Shown here piece after piece: positions 1-9,290 of a DNA stretch of 64,000 bases. Where the stretch lies: the NCBI GenBank assembly GCA_028278225.1, contig JANQEU010000069.1, forward strand, positions 186,001 through 250,000, read 5' to 3'. Positions within the stretch are counted from its first letter, which is position 1; the number at the start of each line of letters is the position of its first letter. Source of the DNA: Cyclobacteriaceae bacterium. Its GTDB lineage: Bacteria; Bacteroidota; Bacteroidia; Cytophagales; Cyclobacteriaceae. The notes below the pieces were generated by a model. It saw nothing but the letters and a program-made list of their open reading frames with translations. It was not told where the DNA came from and searched no databases. Made by a program: the position numbers and the translations under genes.

Positions 1-1
1 A

Positions 2-172
2 GCCGTTGGTATTCCGGCTGCAGGTATTGCGCTGATCATGGCGCCTGAACGGATCCTGGATATGTTGCGTACCATGGTAAACGTAACCGGAGATGCCTCT
101 GTGTCAGTTGTAGTGGCATCCACTGAAAATGCACTGGATGAAGAATTTGCTAAGAAACATTCAAGCGACTAA
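2..172 (+). CDS. Na+/dicarboxylate symporter, C-terminal fragment
   Basis: Only the last 56 codons are in the window; the gene enters from the left edge in frame. The visible peptide contains TMVNVTGDASVSVVVAS, which matches the last membrane segment of dicarboxylate/amino acid:cation symporters (SDF/DAACS family), where the NVTGDA stretch helps bind substrate and Na+. The downstream full-length gene ends with the closely similar TVVNVTGDATVSTLIAK, so the two are tandem paralogues separated by 9 bp and probably co-transcribed. The product is an inner-membrane secondary transporter for C4-dicarboxylates or acidic amino acids; the substrate cannot be told from this fragment. Confidence 0.85.
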   Translation, partial: AVGIPAAGIALIMAPERILDMLRTMVNVTGDASVSVVVASTENALDEEFAKKHSSD

Positions 173-181
173 TAAGAAAGC

Positions 182-1594
182 ATGAAAAAATTACCCTTAC
201 ATATTAAGATCTTAATTGGATTGGTCCTGGGTGTGATCTGGGCGTTTATTTCCAGTGCCCTGGGGTGGAATCAGTTCACGATCAACTGGATTGATCCCTT
301 TGGGACTATTTTTATCCGCCTGCTAAAATTCATAGCAGTTCCACTGGTCTTATTTTCCATTATCAACGGAGTTTCCGGGCTGAGCGATGTCACGAAATTA
401 GGCCGGCTTGGAGGCAAAACCTTATTGGCCTATATAACCACTACTGTTTTAGCGGTAGCCGTTGGATTGATTTTGGTCAATACAATTGAACCAGGCACTC
501 ACCTGGAAGAAGAACAGCGGATCAAAAACCGGCTTACATACGAAATATGGCTTCAGGATAACAATATCGGCCTGCCAAAAGACGGGAAATCATATTTGTC
601 CGATCCCCAATATGAAAAGTACCTGTCTGAAGCACAAAAAGGCAGGGAAATGAGTGAAGCGGAAAGGCAGGAGCTGGAAGAGAAAATGAAGACGGTGGAA
701 GCTCAAAAAGAAGATTCACCCCTGCAATTTGTCGTGGATATGGTGCCCGAAAATATCATTTTCTCTATCTCCAACAATCAGTTGATGCTGCAGGTTATTT
801 TCTTTGCCATTTTCTTCGGCATCACGATTGTTTTGATCCCGAAGGAAAAAGCGGAACCATTAGTTGGATTTATACGGGGATCGAATGCCATTTTCTTGAA
901 GATGGTGGAACTGGTAATGAAAGCCGCCCCTTTCTTTGTGTTCTGTCTGTTAGCCGGAGTGGTAGCCAAAATGGCGGACTCACCCGGTGAGGTGTTTGAA
1001 TTATTCCTGGGACTGGGTTCCTACGCCCTCACACTCTTAGGAGGACTGGCATTTGTCGTAGTGATCCTTTACCCGCTAATTCTGAAGGCTTTCGTACCAA
1101 AACTCACATACCGTGAACTGTTTCGAAACCTTAGTCCGGCACAATTCCTGGCATTCTCCACGAGTTCCAGTGCAGCGACACTCCCTGTCACAATGGAATG
1201 TGTGGAAGATAATATGGGCGTTTCCAGGACCATTTCAAGTTTTGTGCTACCCATTGGGGCCACGATCAACATGGATGGAACCAGCCTTCATCAGGCTGTA
1301 GCCGTCATTTTCATGGCTCAACTCCATATGGTGGATCTGACCGTCGGCCAACAGTTGATGATCGTATTCACGGCTTCCATGGCTTCCATAGGAGCAGCGG
1401 CAGTTCCGAGTGCGGGTCTTATTCTGATGCTTATGGTCCTGCAGTCAGTTGGATTAAATCCTGCCTGGGTTGCCCTTATTTTCCCGATTGACCGCCCACT
1501 GGATATGTGCAGGACGGTGGTGAATGTAACGGGAGATGCTACTGTGTCAACCCTGATTGCAAAATCTGAAGGTGAGTTGAACAAATACAATTAA
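182..1594 (+). CDS. Dicarboxylate/amino acid:cation symporter (DAACS/SDF family)
   Basis: A 470-aa inner-membrane symporter that takes up C4-dicarboxylates or acidic amino acids with Na+ or H+. The family's serine-rich motif STSSSAATLP lies near residues 326-335, followed by GATINMDGTS near 358 and NVTGDATVS near the C-terminus, so the transport core is complete. Between the third and fourth predicted membrane segments (about residues 102-190) there is a long, strongly charged hydrophilic stretch rich in Glu and Lys, larger than the loop of compact family members such as GltPh. It starts at an ATG nine bases after the stop of a paralogous gene. The charged loop would lie outside the transport core; its role is unknown. 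Family assignment is secure, substrate is not. Confidence 0.93.
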   Translation: MKKLPLHIKILIGLVLGVIWAFISSALGWNQFTINWIDPFGTIFIRLLKFIAVPLVLFSIINGVSGLSDVTKLGRLGGKTLLAYITTTVLAVAVGLILVNTIEPGTHLEEEQRIKNRLTYEIWLQDNNIGLPKDGKSYLSDPQYEKYLSEAQKGREMSEAERQELEEKMKTVEAQKEDSPLQFVVDMVPENIIFSISNNQLMLQVIFFAIFFGITIVLIPKEKAEPLVGFIRGSNAIFLKMVELVMKAAPFFVFCLLAGVVAKMADSPGEVFELFLGLGSYALTLLGGLAFVVVILYPLILKAFVPKLTYRELFRNLSPAQFLAFSTSSSAATLPVTMECVEDNMGVSRTISSFVLPIGATINMDGTSLHQAVAVIFMAQLHMVDLTVGQQLMIVFTASMASIGAAAVPSAGLILMLMVLQSVGLNPAWVALIFPIDRPLDMCRTVVNVTGDATVSTLIAKSEGELNKYN

Positions 1595-1822
1595 CAAATC
1601 GACGACTTTTGCTGCACCACGCACCCGTATTTTAAGATCCGGGCTTCCTGATCCCGAATTTGAACTGGATTGCAAAAAGTACTGAGATAATAAATACTGT
1701 TGTTTCAATTCCGAAGAATTTCATATTCCATAAATGAGTCACAGCCTTAACAAATTGATATAATATCGTCTAACTTTAATTGTGTTCAAGCAATTAACCA
1801 ACTCAAAATAATAATCAGGATC

Positions 1823-3496
1823 ATGAAATCTTTAATCTCCATTTTATCGGCCGTACTATTACTTACAATTAACGCTGAGGCCCAATTATCTCCAGCCGAG
1901 TACAGTACAATAGATAGCCTCTTCATCGATTGGAACCGGCCTAACCATCCGGGCGGATCCATTGGGGTCATGAAAGACGGGAAGGTTGTATTTTCAAAAG
2001 CTTATGGTCTTGCAAGTCTGGACTTCCTCGTTCCAAATTCAACTGAAACTATTTACAACACCGCCTCAGTTTCCAAGCAATTCACCGCAATGGGGATTGT
2101 CGTCCTGGACGTCCAGGGGGAACTATCCGTCGATGATGATATTAGAAAACATATCCCCGAATTACCGGAATTCGACTATCCCATAACCATTCGCCATATG
2201 CTTCATCACACGAGCGGATTAAGAAGTCTTCACGCATTACTGGAACTGGCCGGCTGGCGGGATGATGATGCCAGAACAAATGAGGATCTGTACAGATTTA
2301 TGAAAAATCAACGCGATCTTAATTTCAGACCCGGAGAAGAGTATTTGTATTGTAATACAGGGTATATCCTGATGTCGAAGATCATTGAAAATGTTACGGA
2401 CGAAAAATTTACAGATTGGATGAAGGCCAATGTATTCGAACCTCTGGGGATGATAAACACCTATGTCGAAGATCAGTATAACCGTGTGGTGCCTGGCAAT
2501 GCAGCTTCCTACAATGGCTCCTATGACAGAGGTTTCAGCAGGGCAACGGAATACTGGGGGTATGTTGGTTCGGGAAATATGCATTCTACTACTAACGATC
2601 TGCTTAAATGGTTGGTCAATTTTTACGATCCGCAGTCGGGCTGGGAGGAACAATTTGAAATGCTGCAAACACTCGACAAATTCAACAATGGGGAAGAAAA
2701 TACTTATGCATTTGGAGTTGGAATTAATAAAGTTTTCGGACAGAACAGGATTTCTCACGGCGGAGCAATCGGAGGATACAGGTCTTTCATTTGCACCTAC
2801 CCCGATCAAAAATTGAATATTGCCATTCTGACAAACTTCTCATCGTCATCAGTCGGTCAAAAGGTAAACGAGATATCCAAAATGCTTTTGGGAATGGAAG
2901 ACAGTGATGAAGCTGAGGGATTTGATGCCAGCTCCGCTAAGGTTGTCAAACTTTCAAAGAAGGAACTGCAAAAATACGAAGCTTCATATTGGAACGACGA
3001 AAGCACATACGCCAGAAAGATCTATCTCAAGGATGACACTTTGAGGTATTTCCGGTCGGAAAACAGTGAAAGCCCCCTGGTCCCAATCGGTAAGAATGAG
3101 TTTCAAATGTTGGGTGTTGACGTTGACCTGAAAGTCAGATTTCAAGTCGGGGAAGACGGTGATAAAACAATGATCGTTACCATTGACGGGGGAGAGCCGA
3201 TCATTTCAAATGAATTTGAGATGCCGGAGGCATCTGCCGAATACCTGTCGAACTACACAGGAGAATTTTACAGTCCTGAGCTGGAAACATCTTACATCAT
3301 TTCGATTCAGAAAGATAAACTTGTGGGACATCACTCACGACACGGGGATTTCGATATCAAAATGCTGAAAGAGGATATTCTGGAAGGTCAGTGGCCTTTT
3401 AATATTGCAAAGGTTAAAAGAGATGATGATGGAGCTGTTTCGGGTCTCCGGGTTTCAAATGGACGCGTACGTGACCTGTGGTTTGAAAAACGTTAG
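1823..3496 (+). CDS. Beta-lactamase-family serine hydrolase, exported
   Basis: A 557-aa protein with a signal peptide (residues 1 to about 20, ending AEA-QL) and a class C beta-lactamase/DD-peptidase-like domain. The SxxK nucleophile motif is S82-V-S-K85, the second motif is Y176-C-N178, and an HGG motif (residues 312-314) replaces the KTG box, as is usual in the large Bacteroidota 'serine hydrolase' group. Residues after about 370 form a beta-rich C-terminal extension of the lipocalin-like kind often found on these enzymes. It acts in the periplasm or at the cell surface; the substrate (peptide, ester or D-amino-acid bond) is not evident. It stands alone after a 228-bp gap in which nothing else is recognisable, and converges on the next gene. 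Confidence 0.88.
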   Translation: MKSLISILSAVLLLTINAEAQLSPAEYSTIDSLFIDWNRPNHPGGSIGVMKDGKVVFSKAYGLASLDFLVPNSTETIYNTASVSKQFTAMGIVVLDVQGELSVDDDIRKHIPELPEFDYPITIRHMLHHTSGLRSLHALLELAGWRDDDARTNEDLYRFMKNQRDLNFRPGEEYLYCNTGYILMSKIIENVTDEKFTDWMKANVFEPLGMINTYVEDQYNRVVPGNAASYNGSYDRGFSRATEYWGYVGSGNMHSTTNDLLKWLVNFYDPQSGWEEQFEMLQTLDKFNNGEENTYAFGVGINKVFGQNRISHGGAIGGYRSFICTYPDQKLNIAILTNFSSSSVGQKVNEISKMLLGMEDSDEAEGFDASSAKVVKLSKKELQKYEASYWNDESTYARKIYLKDDTLRYFRSENSESPLVPIGKNEFQMLGVDVDLKVRFQVGEDGDKTMIVTIDGGEPIISNEFEMPEASAEYLSNYTGEFYSPELETSYIISIQKDKLVGHHSRHGDFDIKMLKEDILEGQWPFNIAKVKRDDDGAVSGLRVSNGRVRDLWFEKR

Positions 3497-3523
3497 CCAT
3501 CAAAAACCTGTCGGGATATTTGT

Positions 3524-4738
3524 TTAAGTAAATTCAAGATCCGGATAATCCTTCCAGTATTTTACCTTTTCCTCATATAATGCATCGAGGGCAATTTGCA
3601 CGCATTTTGCAGTAGTCGCTCCTGTTTGCAGGTCTGATATAACCGGAGTATCATTTACAATGGATTGATAGAATTGCTTCAAAGCATCGATCGTAGGATC
3701 ATTGCCCGGAGCTTTTATCGGAACACCTTCGCCGCGTTTCCAGGCTTCTTTTGTTGCGCTTGTTACGCCATCCACAATTCCCAGCTCCTTTGAACCCCTC
3801 TGCTCGGAATAGATTTTACCTGTGGTATAGTCGAGAATTATTGTACCCTTTTTGCCAAGTATTTTGATCTGGTAGTCTTCAAATCCATTGGTAGTTGTAC
3901 ATGTGAATGAGGCATCTGTTCCATCCGGATATTCAAACAGCAAGTGAACGTTGTCAAATGTTTCCCGGCCATCCTTCCAATGATCAATTCCTCCAAATCC
4001 GGTGATTTTTTCAGGTTGACTGGACTTCACCCAATTGATAAAATCAATCTGATGTGACACCAATTCAGCTACCAGTCCACCGGAATATTCCCGGTACATA
4101 CGCCAGTTGATCATACGCTCCCATTTTGGATCAGGCACAGGCCTGCGCCAATCACCGTTCCGGTTCCACTGACACTCATAGGCTGTTACCTCCCCGATGT
4201 AACCGGAGTTAACGATTTCCCGAACCTTACTATACAATGGACTGCTGTGGTACTGGTGACCGGTCTGAAAGACAGGACCGTAACCATTTGCCTTTTTCAC
4301 GACGGATTGAATTTCATCCATGCCCTTGATCAGCGTTTTCTCACAATAAATATGCTTGCCCGCATCCATCGCAGCAAGAGCAACTTCATCGTGCAGACCG
4401 AATGGTGTGGCGATGATTACAGCATCAATGTTATGGTCAGGTAACAGGTCTTCATAAGATTTATAGCCCTTTGAACCTTCGGCAACACTCAGCGCCTTCT
4501 CCAATCGAAATGGAATTACATCGCAGCACGCTGTTACACTTAATCCTTCGATATTATTCATCAGGTGCATCAGTCCCTGTCCCCGCGAGCCTGTGCCAAT
4601 CACACCAACCCTGATAAGGTCATTGCCAAACTTAATTCCGGAAGCAGACAGATAATTTGACCCTAAAAACAGACCTCCTGCTGCCAGGGAGGAATTTCGA
4701 AGGAATTTCCTCCGCCCCTTCGTGATATGTGCGTTCAT
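3524..4738 (-). CDS. Gfo/Idh/MocA-family oxidoreductase with TAT signal
   Basis: A 404-aa NAD(P)-dependent oxidoreductase. The N-terminus carries a twin-arginine export signal (GRRKFLRNSSLAAGG), followed by the Rossmann motif GVIGTGSRGQG near residue 47 and the EKTLIKG segment that holds the conserved lysine of the family (usually EKP). The C-terminal half matches the alpha/beta dimerisation domain. I chose the ATG at 4738; an upstream in-frame TTG at 4747 would add only three residues. Secreted Gfo/Idh proteins of this kind are abundant in polysaccharide-degrading Bacteroidota and usually act on sugars or inositols, in line with the fucosidase and sulfatase further along. Substrate unknown. 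Confidence 0.88.
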   Translation of the reverse strand: MNAHITKGRRKFLRNSSLAAGGLFLGSNYLSASGIKFGNDLIRVGVIGTGSRGQGLMHLMNNIEGLSVTACCDVIPFRLEKALSVAEGSKGYKSYEDLLPDHNIDAVIIATPFGLHDEVALAAMDAGKHIYCEKTLIKGMDEIQSVVKKANGYGPVFQTGHQYHSSPLYSKVREIVNSGYIGEVTAYECQWNRNGDWRRPVPDPKWERMINWRMYREYSGGLVAELVSHQIDFINWVKSSQPEKITGFGGIDHWKDGRETFDNVHLLFEYPDGTDASFTCTTTNGFEDYQIKILGKKGTIILDYTTGKIYSEQRGSKELGIVDGVTSATKEAWKRGEGVPIKAPGNDPTIDALKQFYQSIVNDTPVISDLQTGATTAKCVQIALDALYEEKVKYWKDYPDLEFT

Positions 4739-4989
4739 TGACTTCAAAATAAAGTTTTATAATCAGTGATGAGCCCGCTAATCGAACTTTTTATGGTATA
4801 AATATACGGATCATTCAGCTCGTGCAGAACATGAGTAATCCCGATTTTCATTCGACAGGGAGAGTTTGAAGGGATTAACCTCTGAAACAGAATGTGAAGA
4901 ATATCTTTGAAACTGCAGATCAAAAAAGGGAAGAGTGCCTGACTGAAGAAATTAATAATAGGATTGAAGATCCATAAGCGTTGAATAAG

Positions 4990-5823
4990 TCATTGAACCG
5001 GGAGGTGCGTTGCATCACTATTCTGTTCTTCCGGTGGCTTTCCAATTCGTCCAAAGCCGGGAAGTTCAATGGCAAAGTCAAAAACATCTATTTCAGTGCT
5101 TAATCCGAGGACATTTATTTCCAGGCCCTCCTCGTACCCCAGACTTGCGCCTATCAAACCAAATAAGGACGCCTGAACACCTGTTCCACTGGCGGAGTAT
5201 CCAATAGATTGATCAATCGGACGCCAGTCCTTTCCAATGGCAGTAGAGGGAAGATCCAGACCAAGTTCCGGCACTTTTAAACCTATCCAGGCCGTGAATG
5301 TATTGCTATTTGGACCTGGCCACACCGAATACTCCCCTGACCAGGGATAGCTGGCAGTTGCTGTTTCGATTTTATCGATCAGTGATTCAACTTCAGGACC
5401 TCTGAGATCCAGGAGTAAAGTCGGTTCATTCCCGTACCAACCTTTGTCCGGAATGCCATTTTCACTGAAAAGCGCTGTTCCTCTCCTGCTTAGGCGCCAT
5501 CCTATAACCTGGGTCACCTGATATTGATCCGCACCACGACGTTTGGTAGCAATCCAGGTATGTACGGCCAGTATTTTCTTCAATCCACGCGTTCTTGCGG
5601 AATACACCTGGACAACCGGCCCCGGCCATTCCGTTGGAAGAGGAGCAAGTTTATATTTCTCTTTGGAATAGGGCTCCAGGTCATATGTACTGAATACTCC
5701 TGCAATGACTGAGCCCATGAAGAACAGGAACATAATAAAGATCAATCTTGAAAATGATCTCAGCTTCCTGCCTTTACCATATTGGGCTGATATTTTCTCT
5801 ACGTCACTAAGTTTACGATCCAT
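4990..5823 (-). CDS. DUF3750-like membrane-anchored protein
   Basis: A 277-aa protein with one membrane segment near the N-terminus (LIFIMFLFFMGSVIAGVF) and a soluble remainder. The sequence VVQVYSARTRG followed by VHTWIATKRR and VIGWRLSRRG fits what I recall of the DUF3750 family, whose function is unknown; the conserved His-Thr-Trp is visible. The ATG at 5823 gives a start of MDRKLSD; an in-frame TTG at 5859 is possible but lies in a short local duplication. The 251 bp between it and the oxidoreductase downstream hold no recognisable feature. The family name is from memory of motif patterns, so the domain label is moderately sure while the membrane topology is seen directly. Confidence 0.6.
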   Translation of the reverse strand: MDRKLSDVEKISAQYGKGRKLRSFSRLIFIMFLFFMGSVIAGVFSTYDLEPYSKEKYKLAPLPTEWPGPVVQVYSARTRGLKKILAVHTWIATKRRGADQYQVTQVIGWRLSRRGTALFSENGIPDKGWYGNEPTLLLDLRGPEVESLIDKIETATASYPWSGEYSVWPGPNSNTFTAWIGLKVPELGLDLPSTAIGKDWRPIDQSIGYSASGTGVQASLFGLIGASLGYEEGLEINVLGLSTEIDVFDFAIELPGFGRIGKPPEEQNSDATHLPVQ

Positions 5824-5852
5824 CTGCGGAGTAATTATTCTAAGTTTACGAT
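5807..5852. repeat. 13-bp direct repeat at the DUF3750 start
   Basis: CTAAGTTTACGAT occurs at 5807-5819 and again at 5840-5852, a 33-bp period (11 codons). On the minus strand this gives HRKLR and DRKLS in the same frame, so the true start codon (ATG 5823) is preceded by a partial copy of the beginning of the gene. Confidence 0.7.
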
Positions 5853-5973
5853 GGATCAATCAAAATGTGTCAGACTTTCGCTATAAGACATCGGATCATT
5901 AATTTTTCCGATCATTTTCGAACTATTCATGCATTTTTGTATTTATATAGAATAATTCCAAACATTGAAGACC

Positions 5974-6561
5974 ATGCCTACAGCAGAAGGAATGCGACCT
6001 GTCAGCATTTACACTGAATCCAATCCAAATCCTAATTCATTGAAGTTCGTCGCAAACTTCATGTTGATGCCGGAGGGAGTGAGCAGGGACTATCCGGACA
6101 TTGAAAGTACTGCCGAGGCTCCCCTGGCCGCAGAACTGTTTGAATTATCGTATGTGAAAAGAGTTTTTTACATGAGCAATTTCATAACGGTGACGAAAGA
6201 TGAAACATCAGACTGGATTGAGATCAAAGGAGAGATCCAACAGCTGATCAAATCTTTTCTGGAGGAAGGAAAGGAAATAATTACAGAGGCTGACGTAAAA
6301 GAAGATCATCAAATAGAAGATTCGGATACGGATATGGAGGCCCGGATAAAAGGGATACTTGACGAGTATATCAGGCCTGCTGTGGAAATGGACGGGGGTG
6401 CAATATCATTTGACTCCTACAATGACGGAAAAGTGAAGGTCCTGCTTCAGGGTGCATGTTCGGGTTGCCCCAGTTCTACACTGACGCTTAAAGCCGGAAT
6501 AGAAAACCTGCTGAAGCGCATGATCCCTGAAGTGCAGGAAGTTGAGGCTGAAGGCGTTTAA
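5974..6561 (+). CDS. NFU-type Fe-S cluster scaffold (NifU C-terminal domain)
   Basis: A 195-aa protein with an N-terminal Nfu_N domain (TESNPNPNSLKF, where the NPNP motif is diagnostic) and a C-terminal NifU domain with the cluster-binding C162-S-G-C165 motif in GACSGCPSS. These proteins bind a [4Fe-4S] cluster in a dimer and pass it to apo-enzymes in the cytoplasm. The ATG at 5974 is preferred over an upstream TTG at 5965. The next gene follows after 14 bp and is probably co-transcribed. Length and domain order are normal for the family in Bacteroidota. Confidence 0.92.
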   Translation: MPTAEGMRPVSIYTESNPNPNSLKFVANFMLMPEGVSRDYPDIESTAEAPLAAELFELSYVKRVFYMSNFITVTKDETSDWIEIKGEIQQLIKSFLEEGKEIITEADVKEDHQIEDSDTDMEARIKGILDEYIRPAVEMDGGAISFDSYNDGKVKVLLQGACSGCPSSTLTLKAGIENLLKRMIPEVQEVEAEGV

Positions 6562-6575
6562 ACTAAAAATTCACT

Positions 6576-7061
6576 ATGATTGCTGAAATAGGTACAATGC
6601 CTGATCAGGCCCGTCTTTGGGTTTACCAGGCAGATCGAAAACTAACCGGAGATGAAATAACCCGCGTAATCATTGCCACCGAGGCATTTTTAGAAAACTG
6701 GGCCGCACATGGCCATGCCCTGAAGGCAGCTTATTCGATTGAATTTGATCAATTTCTGATTGTCACCGTGGATGAATCTGTGAGTGCTGCGAGTGGTTGC
6801 AGTATTGACGCAAGTGTAGGGTTGATCCGGGGGTTGGAAATGGAATTGCAAATCTCTTTTCTGGACAGATCAAAAGTAGCATTGCTGGAGGATGGTCGTG
6901 TAAGTCTGCAACCCCTTAATGCCGTTAAATCCCTCATTTCTGAAGGAGTTATTTCGAAAGACACACAAGTTATCAATAATTCGGTGAGTACTTACGGGGA
7001 CTGGAAACAGTCCTGGATCCAGTCTGCGGAAAATAGCTGGATGAACAGGTTTTTCAATTAG
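6576..7061 (+). CDS. Conserved Bacteroidota protein of unknown function
   Basis: A 161-aa soluble protein with no signal peptide or membrane segment. The pattern ARLWVYQADRKLT, then HGHALKAAY, then SGCSIDASV and a C-terminal SWMNRFF matches a small protein conserved throughout Bacteroidota. From memory, its homologues are often labelled 'ABC transporter ATPase' in databases, but there is no Walker A, Walker B or LSGGQ motif here, so that name should not be copied. It lies 14 bp after the NFU scaffold gene, which hints at a link to Fe-S cluster work, but this is inference from position only. The conserved SGCSID cysteine is the most obvious functional residue. Confidence 0.75.
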   Translation: MIAEIGTMPDQARLWVYQADRKLTGDEITRVIIATEAFLENWAAHGHALKAAYSIEFDQFLIVTVDESVSAASGCSIDASVGLIRGLEMELQISFLDRSKVALLEDGRVSLQPLNAVKSLISEGVISKDTQVINNSVSTYGDWKQSWIQSAENSWMNRFFN

Positions 7062-7160
7062 GTAACAGGAAAACCGGGCTGTTATAGGAAAAGGCACTGG
7101 CAGATAAAATCAAAAGTGTTTCTTTTTCGTTTTATTTGAGTAAGTACACAGGAGGTGAAT

Positions 7161-9152
7161 ATGAGAGATCTACTTAAGCTATTCCTTTTACTGTCAGTCA
7201 TTCAGGCATGCACATCCGTGCAAAACGTTGTCGATAATGGTAATTATAATTTGATCATCGAGCGTTACGCCCATACGCTTGAGCGTAACGATCCCGAAAC
7301 TAACTATCTGGTAGCGGAAGCTTATCGCAAATCAAATCGGAACCATGAGTCGGAACCTTTTTACAAAGCGGCAATTGAAAAAGGAGTGGTCGAACAGGAT
7401 TCTTATTTACACTACGCCCAGGCCCTGAAAGCTGATCAACGCTATGAGCTAGCCAGGAAAGTTCTGGAAGGAAGCATTCCCAAAGTCAGAGATAACCAGA
7501 TCAAATCCCTGATGGAAAAGGAGCTGGAAAATCTGAGCAGGGTCGATCATCTCAAAGACAAAGACACTTATTTCAGGGCTAAGAATCTTTCTGAGCTTAA
7601 CACACCTAGTGCCGAATATTCTCCAGTATATATTAATGGTTTTCTGTACTTTGTCTCCAACCGGGAAGGCGGCAAGACGTACCATACAACAGGAACGCCT
7701 TTTACGGATATTTACAAGGTCCAGACAAAGGGGGCAAATGTGAATTTGAGAACACTTGAGGCCCTCCCCCCTATTATCAATCATTCCGATATTAATGAGG
7801 GAACGGCGACTTTTTCGGCAGATGGCAAGGTCATGATTTTTGCGAAAGCCAATGACGGAAAGGCAACCGGCACTTCTGAGGTCAACCTTTATTTTACCCG
7901 GTTCCGGAATGGAAAGTGGCTCGAACCACGTCCGATTTCCATTAACCAGCCAGAACACTGGGACAGCACACCTGCACTTAGCCCGGATGGACAAACATTA
8001 TACTTTTCTTCAAGGAGACCCGGTGGATTCGGAAAATCCGATCTATACGTTGCCAAACTCAACAGGCGAGGCAGATGGGTTGATGTGAGAAATCTCGGCC
8101 CTGAAATTAATACACATGGCCATGAGCAGTTCCCGTTCATTTCGGAAGACGGAACACTGTATTTTGCCTCGGACGGTCATCCGGGACTTGGTAAACTTGA
8201 CATTTTCAGAGCTACCAGGCAGGGAGGTAAATATGTGGTTGAAAACCTGGGAGAGCCTATGAACTCCCACTACGATGATTTTGCTTTCTTTGAGTACAAT
8301 CTTACACGCGGATTCTTTACCTCCAATCGAAAGGGCGGGAAAGGTGATGATGACATTTACACTTTCGTAAATGATGATCCCGATCTGAAGGTTGTCAACT
8401 ACTTCCTGACAGGGACTACCGTGACTGAGGATGATGGCGGTGAAAAGATCATTGTAGCAAATTCAAAAGTCGTTTTGGCCGGTGAGGACGAAACGATATT
8501 GGATGAATCGTTTACCAATGAGGACGGAAGGTTCAGATTTCGGGTTTATACGGAAGAAGAATACAATCTGATTGCAGAGAAAACCGAATACTTCACAACG
8601 AGAAAAGAATTTTCTACTATAGGGAAAAGTATCAGAAAAGACACGCTCACAGAATTTATTACGACTGTCGAATTTGAAACGGAAGTCCAACTGGACAGAA
8701 TAGTCCTTGAAAAACCTATTGTTCTCAATAATATCTACTATGACCTTAACAAAGCAGAAATCAGACCTGATGCTGCACTGGTACTGGATAGTCTTGTGCT
8801 CATTATGAACGACAATCCGGACATTTACATTGAGTTGGGCTCGCACACTGACTCAAGAGCACCGGATGACTACAACATGGATCTGTCCTGGAGAAGGGCG
8901 CGATCGGCAGTACTTTATATTATTTCCAGAGGGATCGAAGAAGTAAGAATTACTGCCAAAGGATACGGTGAATCGGAATTGATCATCAAGGATGCTCAAA
9001 ATGAGGAAGAACACCAGGTCAATCGAAGGACAGAATTCAAGGTCCTCCGGTACAATCCACGCGAGCGCACTGATGATCTGAGTCCGCTGGAAGAGCTCGA
9101 CGAGTACGAGAGATTCTTTAAAAACTCCGGTCTGGACGACAACAAGAACTAG
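7161..9152 (+). CDS. OmpA-family lipoprotein with PorE-like architecture
   Basis: A 663-aa outer-membrane lipoprotein. The ATG at 7161 sits 5 bases after a strong GGAGG (7151-7155), so I reject an upstream GTG at 7155 that overlaps this site. Domains in order: signal peptide ending in the lipobox VIQAC; TPR-like helices (about 20-130); a PD40/WD40-like beta-propeller with repeated LSPDGQTLYFSS and SEDGTLYFASDG blades (about 140-410); a carboxypeptidase-regulatory-like beta-sandwich (about 430-510); and a C-terminal OmpA/peptidoglycan-binding domain (about 535-650) with the ELGSHTDSRAPDDYN motif. This order is that of PorE, the periplasmic type IX secretion component of Porphyromonas, but similar proteins occur as several paralogues per genome, so a T9SS role is a suggestion only. 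Confidence 0.85.
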   Translation: MRDLLKLFLLLSVIQACTSVQNVVDNGNYNLIIERYAHTLERNDPETNYLVAEAYRKSNRNHESEPFYKAAIEKGVVEQDSYLHYAQALKADQRYELARKVLEGSIPKVRDNQIKSLMEKELENLSRVDHLKDKDTYFRAKNLSELNTPSAEYSPVYINGFLYFVSNREGGKTYHTTGTPFTDIYKVQTKGANVNLRTLEALPPIINHSDINEGTATFSADGKVMIFAKANDGKATGTSEVNLYFTRFRNGKWLEPRPISINQPEHWDSTPALSPDGQTLYFSSRRPGGFGKSDLYVAKLNRRGRWVDVRNLGPEINTHGHEQFPFISEDGTLYFASDGHPGLGKLDIFRATRQGGKYVVENLGEPMNSHYDDFAFFEYNLTRGFFTSNRKGGKGDDDIYTFVNDDPDLKVVNYFLTGTTVTEDDGGEKIIVANSKVVLAGEDETILDESFTNEDGRFRFRVYTEEEYNLIAEKTEYFTTRKEFSTIGKSIRKDTLTEFITTVEFETEVQLDRIVLEKPIVLNNIYYDLNKAEIRPDAALVLDSLVLIMNDNPDIYIELGSHTDSRAPDDYNMDLSWRRARSAVLYIISRGIEEVRITAKGYGESELIIKDAQNEEEHQVNRRTEFKVLRYNPRERTDDLSPLEELDEYERFFKNSGLDDNKN

Positions 9153-9275
9153 TCTTTTGATCGTTGTGAGGACACAAACGATAGCCAACAGGATATAAAC
9201 GACCACCAACAGTTATTACTATGCCCCCGGCTGTGTCTCCACAGACGGAGAAATAGCTAGATTGCGAGCTGATCT
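9153..9275 (+). repeat. REP-like repeat, left copy
   Basis: About 123 bp, homologous to 9814-9939. It has two potential hairpins: an imperfect one near 9161-9183 (ATCGTTGTG with CACAAACGAT) and CCGGCTGTG-TCTC-CACAGACGG (9227-9248), the latter with one G-A mismatch that is repaired in the right copy. It begins directly after the TAG of the upstream gene. Confidence 0.85.
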
Positions 9276-9290
9276 TGTTAGTTTACACTC

